Shown: piece by piece, positions 14,218 to 17,716 of the stretch
Layout of the letters: every line of letters starts with the position of its first letter
How positions within the stretch are numbered: the stretch's first letter is position 1
Source of the DNA: Thalassiosira profunda
Lineage: Eukaryota; Bacillariophyta; Thalassiosirophyceae; Thalassiosirales; Thalassiosiraceae
DNA: 17,716 nucleotides
Direction of reading: 5' to 3'
Assembly (NCBI GenBank): GCA_036939355.1
Contig: JALLAP010000420.1
Span: forward strand, 1 to 17,716
The notes under the pieces: model-generated
Database searches by the model: none
What the model was told of the DNA's origin: nothing
The model's input: the letters and a program-made list of their open reading frames with translations, nothing else
Translations under genes and position numbers: made by a program

Positions 14218-15830
14218 ACGAAACAGAAACAGCAACATCTGCTATCAAAAGAGATCACGACACCAATTGCAAAGCTACTCCCTCTTTCAGTGCATAAAAG
14301 CAGGGATGAGCAAACCCAACATATGTACAGCGCCAACGCGTCAAAACCCATGCCAACCACCGCTGGCTGAGACCGAAGGCGCTCGATCTCTTCTCTCAGT
14401 CCAACGATCTCTGAACGAAGCATTCGGATCTCCTCGCGAGATGCTCGCAGCTTCTCTTCGGCGCCCTTTTCTTTGATGCACAGGTCGGGCCTAGCTCGGA
14501 CGATGCGATACACGGCTTCGAGCCGCAAACCATCCAGAACTGGCTGCTCCGGTGGAGGAGCATTCTCTTGATAGCAGAGGAGCTGAGCGCTTGCCTTGTG
14601 GCAAGCGTCGCATCTGCCATCGCCCTGGGCAACACAAGGGTGCACGTGCCCAACCAGCGATATCACGCGAGGCATCAGTTCGATGTCGATGGAGTCGTCT
14701 CCCACGTGGAAGTCCCCTCTCATATGACGCCAGAAGATCTTGCGCCTGGCCTTGAAGCCTGGCCTCTCACCTCTGTGGTTCAAGCGTAATGCCGTTCGTA
14801 CGAGCTCTGTCTCGTCGTCATCCAGATGCTTCTCAAATGGCACACCGAAATCTTTTGGGATCTCTCTAACTTGTCCATTCTCCATCTCACCAAAAATAGC
14901 AGAGTCGGGATCGAATGGAAGGCCAAATGATGAAATAGTATGGTTGGAGCTTGCGGCCCCAGCAGCGCTTGATCCGTTGCAGACCAGCTGCAACACTCTC
15001 TTCGCTACTGAAGCTTCATCTGTTCCATCCACGGACAAAGTCTTCATTTGGTCGTTGGTTTCCAATGATCCAATCAAAAGGAGCACTTCGTCAGTGCTGA
15101 ATGGGTTCCCCCCAAGATTCATCTCACGAAGAAAGGATTCATTACTCGCCAATAGTGCAGCAAGGGCGCAGACTGCCTTTCCTTTGATGCGATTGCCGGA
15201 TAGCCTGAGACGCCTCAAGCTACGGCTCTTCTTTGCAAACGTGCATAGCATGTCCATCTCGTTGTCACGAATGAGATTGTCACTCAGATCAAGCTCAACG
15301 ATGCTGTCTGATTCGCGATGCAATAGCTTTGTAGCCACCAATTCGATGTCGTCAGGAATGAGAGTGCAACTTAACTCGAGCTTTTCGAGATTCGGATTGT
15401 CGGTCAGGAATGGAGCGATGATGGCCAAGAGTGGCTTGCAAAGGTACAAATTCCTCATTGACAGCTCGCGGATACTTCGGTTCTGCCTGATTCCAGTCCA
15501 AATCCAAGCGTCTTCTACTAACCTAGATGACCTCACACCGCGCCGGCTCACACTCAGGGTCTCTATCGCAGTATTCTGGCTGAGGATGTAGCCAAGGCGT
15601 TTAAGAGTGTCGCCGTCCATATGATGGATGTCAACCCAGAAGCCATCAGATGCACGGTTCCGCTTCATCCTCAGCACTTGATCAATGCCCTGGCGATGGC
15701 CGCCAAAGCGGCCAAATGCTTCCATGAATGTCTCTCTGTCATCTTCATCTGTTTGGATAGCGTTGCTGATACGAGCACTGGCGTCAAAGTATTCTAGCCA
15801 GAACGCGACGCTATCATCATCAGAACTCAT
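14097..15830 (-). CDS. LRR protein with conserved middle domain, Cys cluster and coiled coil
   Basis: A single open frame of 577 residues from the ATG at 15830 (an in-frame ATG at 15890 would add 20 residues). Residues about 85-285 hold roughly six RI-type leucine-rich repeats (LEKLELSCT, IVELDLSDN, LRRLRLSGN, LREMNLGGN). Residues 355-398 contain FKARRKIFWRHMRGDF...ELMPRVISLVG, then a Cys cluster (C399, C407, C410, C419), then LEAVYRIVRARPDLC (438-451) and a coiled coil (about 457-487). From memory, the LRR plus RRxxFWxH...LPxxL...AxYRLxRxRPDLC plus coiled-coil layout recurs in stramenopile LRR families; no function is known to me. After the coiled coil the frame continues through a Cys/Phe-rich hydrophobic stretch (495-546) and a Gly/Ser-rich end. 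The last 40 or so residues lie antisense to TSR2 coding sequence, so the true 3' end may be earlier if an unseen intron exists. Confidence 0.75.
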   Translation of the reverse strand: MSSDDDSVAFWLEYFDASARISNAIQTDEDDRETFMEAFGRFGGHRQGIDQVLRMKRNRASDGFWVDIHHMDGDTLKRLGYILSQNTAIETLSVSRRGVRSSRLVEDAWIWTGIRQNRSIRELSMRNLYLCKPLLAIIAPFLTDNPNLEKLELSCTLIPDDIELVATKLLHRESDSIVELDLSDNLIRDNEMDMLCTFAKKSRSLRRLRLSGNRIKGKAVCALAALLASNESFLREMNLGGNPFSTDEVLLLIGSLETNDQMKTLSVDGTDEASVAKRVLQLVCNGSSAAGAASSNHTISSFGLPFDPDSAIFGEMENGQVREIPKDFGVPFEKHLDDDETELVRTALRLNHRGERPGFKARRKIFWRHMRGDFHVGDDSIDIELMPRVISLVGHVHPCVAQGDGRCDACHKASAQLLCYQENAPPPEQPVLDGLRLEAVYRIVRARPDLCIKEKGAEEKLRASREEIRMLRSEIVGLREEIERLRSQPAVVGMGFDALALYICWVCSSLLLCTERGSSFAIGVVISFDSRCCCFCFVYRFLPFFLVTTGANPSSSNSGRGFSGAASPSCRGGGNSF

Positions 15831-16080
15831 GGTTGCAACAGCCAGGTGACGTCGTCCAATGCCCAATGGACGTATTGCTGGTCTCCCCACAGTTCGGTTG
15901 CGCGCTCATCTTTGACCGCCCCAAATCGGTCCCGCCCATTAACCAACGACAACGTGCATGTGCTTCCCGCATCTGAGAATCAGTTTGATAAAGATATCGC
16001 GTTGGTCATGCATGACCCCTTTGCATTCAAGTGCCTAGAGCTAGGTACCTATGTACACGGTGCGCTGATTGCTTTTGCAT
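15831..16080 (-). promoter_or_regulatory. Intergenic region: LRR upstream / transporter 3' end
   Basis: These 250 bp hold the presumed promoter of the LRR gene and the 3' UTR of the transporter. It is AT-richer than the coding flanks. It contains the 10-bp palindrome TAGGTACCTA at 16042-16051 and an inverted CCAAT (ATTGG-type) near 15866 on the promoter side. No gene is supported. Confidence 0.4.
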
Positions 16081-17499
16081 TCAGTCACTGTGATCGTGAT
16101 CCTCTACCAAAGGCTTGACCTCTCCGTCGGTTTTGGGATCGAATGTTGTGCCGTAATTCCTCGACCAAACTCTCAACAGTGCCATGAGCAGCAGATCCAT
16201 TACTGCACATGCCACAATCACTCTCACAAGTCCATCGGCGCCCAGATCGCCCAAGAAGCCATACGACGGGCCCTGCGAGAGCAGCGCCGTGCCAAAAGGC
16301 GGGCCGACAATTCTTGCCATCGCAAATAATCCGTGCTCCAGGCCCAAGATCGCCCCGCGCTCCTCAGCAGAGACGCTCCCGGTGGTGAGCGTTGTAAGTG
16401 AGGTGGCATGCATGTGAGACGAGAGGCAGACGGCCACTGACGCCAGCGTTGTGGAGACGAGCCCCTTGACTGGTATTGCAGTTTCGTCCTCGGATTCAAC
16501 CGTCAGAGCGGACATCGCCCAGGAAGCGACCAATCCAAAGCAGACGATGGCCACAAACCGGCAGCCTATTCCCACAAATGCTAAATGATCCGATCGATTG
16601 CCAACCGATCTCATCGCCGGAGAAATCCCCACAGCTGCAAAGAGTGCCACGCTGATGGAGGAGGCACTCATAAAGTATCCCAGTTGCGCCGGAGAAAAGT
16701 GGAGCTTGTTTGCAAGTATCAGTGGCAGAATCGTGCTGAATGCGGACGATGATACGCCATTAAATGTCTTGATGAACAGGAGTGGGCCGATGGTGGGATG
16801 CCGCAGGAAGGAGAGCGTTTTGTGCACCGATTGCAAGAACGATCTCTGCGTTCGCAATTGTTGCGTTTCAGCTTTGCTTTCATCCTTGTCCTTCTCGGTA
16901 TGGTCCTTCAAATACACAACCGAAAGGAGAACCGATATCAGTGACCCCCAGACCGCCAGCCTCGCCCCGGCATACAGATCGCTCGACGCCAGATATCCTC
17001 CCAACGCAGGTCCAATCGTCGCCCCGACGGTGTAGGCCGTGGTCATCCTCCCCAAAGCAGCGGCCCGCCGCGCCGACGATCCCTCCCCTTCATCTGGAAT
17101 CGACGCCACCGTCGCCTGCCCCACGAGGAAGGCGTGCTGCAGCAACGTAGGCACCTTGCTGAAATACAACCACGCGGGAGTGGTGGCGTGCGCCAGGATC
17201 CAGTAGCTCAGCGCGCTCCCCGCGTACACCAAAATTGATGTGCGTTTGGGCCCGATCCGATCGAGCAGCGTGCCCACCAATGGCGAGCCGACCGTTTGGA
17301 TCAGGGAGAAGAAGGAGGTGAGCCGCCCGTAGGTGCGGTTGGCGGCCGATTCGTCGTCGTTGCCGTTTGTGTTCGAGGCATCGGAGTCAGAGTGGAGGAG
17401 GGATCGGACCAAAAATGGCTCGACAGGGCGTTGCAATTGATAGCTGACGGCGTAGAGCACGATATTCAGATATGTTGCCACTGCTTCCGAAGAGGCCAT
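16081..17499 (-). CDS. Major facilitator superfamily transporter, SLC22A18-like
   Basis: An intronless 472-residue membrane protein with about 12 hydrophobic segments in two halves. The MFS signature motif A is clear after the second segment: GTLLDRIGPKR (76-86). A further facilitator-type motif, TVGATIGPALGGYLAS, lies in about the fifth segment, and a charged loop (EKDKDESKAETQQ) separates the halves. The order and text (YGRLTSFFSLIQTVGSPLVG; HFSPAQLGYFMSASS; AEERGAILGLEHGLFAMARIVGPP) resemble the SLC22A18/ORCTL2-type drug:H+ antiporter group more than sugar or organic-anion carriers, but the substrate cannot be read from the sequence. An acidic Asn/Asp-rich insert (37-56) follows the first segment. 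The protein starts almost directly with a membrane segment and has no plastid presequence, so it probably sits in an endomembrane, vacuolar or plasma membrane. The start at 17499 is the first ATG of the frame. Confidence 0.87.
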   Translation of the reverse strand: MASSEAVATYLNIVLYAVSYQLQRPVEPFLVRSLLHSDSDASNTNGNDDESAANRTYGRLTSFFSLIQTVGSPLVGTLLDRIGPKRTSILVYAGSALSYWILAHATTPAWLYFSKVPTLLQHAFLVGQATVASIPDEGEGSSARRAAALGRMTTAYTVGATIGPALGGYLASSDLYAGARLAVWGSLISVLLSVVYLKDHTEKDKDESKAETQQLRTQRSFLQSVHKTLSFLRHPTIGPLLFIKTFNGVSSSAFSTILPLILANKLHFSPAQLGYFMSASSISVALFAAVGISPAMRSVGNRSDHLAFVGIGCRFVAIVCFGLVASWAMSALTVESEDETAIPVKGLVSTTLASVAVCLSSHMHATSLTTLTTGSVSAEERGAILGLEHGLFAMARIVGPPFGTALLSQGPSYGFLGDLGADGLVRVIVACAVMDLLLMALLRVWSRNYGTTFDPKTDGEVKPLVEDHDHSD

Positions 17500-17716
17500 G
17501 ATGATGTATTTGACGCGTCAAAGGACTATCGCAGCGGGGGCATCGGCGGGGGCGGGGAGGAGGGAGGAGCGCGAGCCAGCGAGAGGCGGGAGGGAGATCC
17601 TTACCCGTACGATACCGCATCCACCCTATTGACCTTTTTTCGGGGGGCTCCCCACGCAAAATCTTGCCTCGTTGCGAGAACGCGACCAAATTTTGAGGTG
17701 CGCCGTCGCGACAAAC
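17500..17716 (-). promoter_or_regulatory. Upstream region of the transporter gene
   Basis: These 217 bp to the window end hold no supported gene. On the - strand a GTAAGG donor-like site (about 17600-17605) precedes a pyrimidine-rich stretch and a GATAG just before the palindrome, so a small 5'-UTR intron is conceivable but unproven. Confidence 0.35.
17509..17522. promoter_or_regulatory. Perfect 14-bp palindrome next to the transporter start
   Basis: TTTGACGCGTCAAA is its own reverse complement and ends 9 bp upstream of the transporter ATG (read on the - strand). It contains ACGCGT, the MCB-type hexamer, within TGACG...CGTCA half-sites like those bound by bZIP dimers. So near the ATG it could also act in the 5' UTR. 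Function is inferred. Confidence 0.55.

Noticed and set aside
14740..15591. A 283-codon + strand frame antisense to the LRR gene
   Set aside because: The - strand reading shows regular leucine-rich repeats; the + strand reading is a Ser/Arg-rich shadow without recognisable domains.
15831..15890. A start of the LRR protein at the upstream ATG, 15890
   Set aside because: The extra 20 residues look like a random Arg-rich leader. The ATG at 15830 directly precedes an acidic N-terminus, so it is preferred, though not proven.
17387..17689. A 100-codon - strand frame at the window end
   Set aside because: It overlaps the transporter start in another frame, is Pro/Arg-rich and has no domain.

Overview
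The window is a compact eukaryotic nuclear segment with nine protein genes in 17.7 kb. It most likely comes from an alga with a complex red-lineage plastid, probably a photosynthetic stramenopile. The case rests on three things: (i) a stromal processing peptidase whose precursor starts with an ER-type signal peptide followed by a Phe-led transit peptide, the bipartite plastid presequence of such algae; (ii) short spliceosomal introns, mostly 72-105 bp, with strong GTGAG/GTAAG donors and CAG- or TAG-type acceptors; (iii) leucine-rich-repeat and MYND proteins whose layouts resemble, from memory, families in stramenopile genomes. No database search was possible, so the lineage is an inference.

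Layout, left to right. 216-2036 (+): VPS45 copy A. 2112-5897 (-): stromal processing peptidase, one intron. 6199-6901 (+): signal peptidase complex subunit 3 (SPC3/SPCS3), one intron. 7342-9162 (+): VPS45 copy B. 9205-10005 (-): MYND zinc-finger protein, one intron. 10209-11520 (+): ERK7/MAPK15-like MAP kinase with a TDY activation motif, two introns. 11612-13336 (-): ribonuclease-inhibitor-type LRR protein, two firm introns and one possible. 13537-14217 (+): TSR2 ribosome-assembly factor. 14097-15830 (-): second LRR protein with a conserved middle domain and coiled coil, its 3' coding end overlapping TSR2 in antisense. 16081-17499 (-): major facilitator transporter. Convergent neighbours are 42-91 bp apart or overlap; divergent pairs share intergenic regions of 200-301 bp that probably act as bidirectional promoters.

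Biological themes. Most of the left half concerns protein targeting. SPC3 belongs to the ER complex that removes signal peptides, and the stromal peptidase removes transit peptides. In complex-plastid algae these are successive maturation steps for the same precursors, and here the two genes diverge from one 301-bp intergenic region. VPS45, an endosomal/TGN SNARE regulator, is present twice in direct orientation; the copies differ at only 8 of 606 residues although synonymous sites have diverged clearly. I saw no mobile element, CRISPR array, rRNA or tRNA. The items most worth following up are the SPP/SPC3 divergent pair, the VPS45 duplication, a 36-bp hairpin-bearing tandem repeat in the SPC3 intron, the TSR2/LRR antisense overlap, and the unnamed LRR and MYND families.
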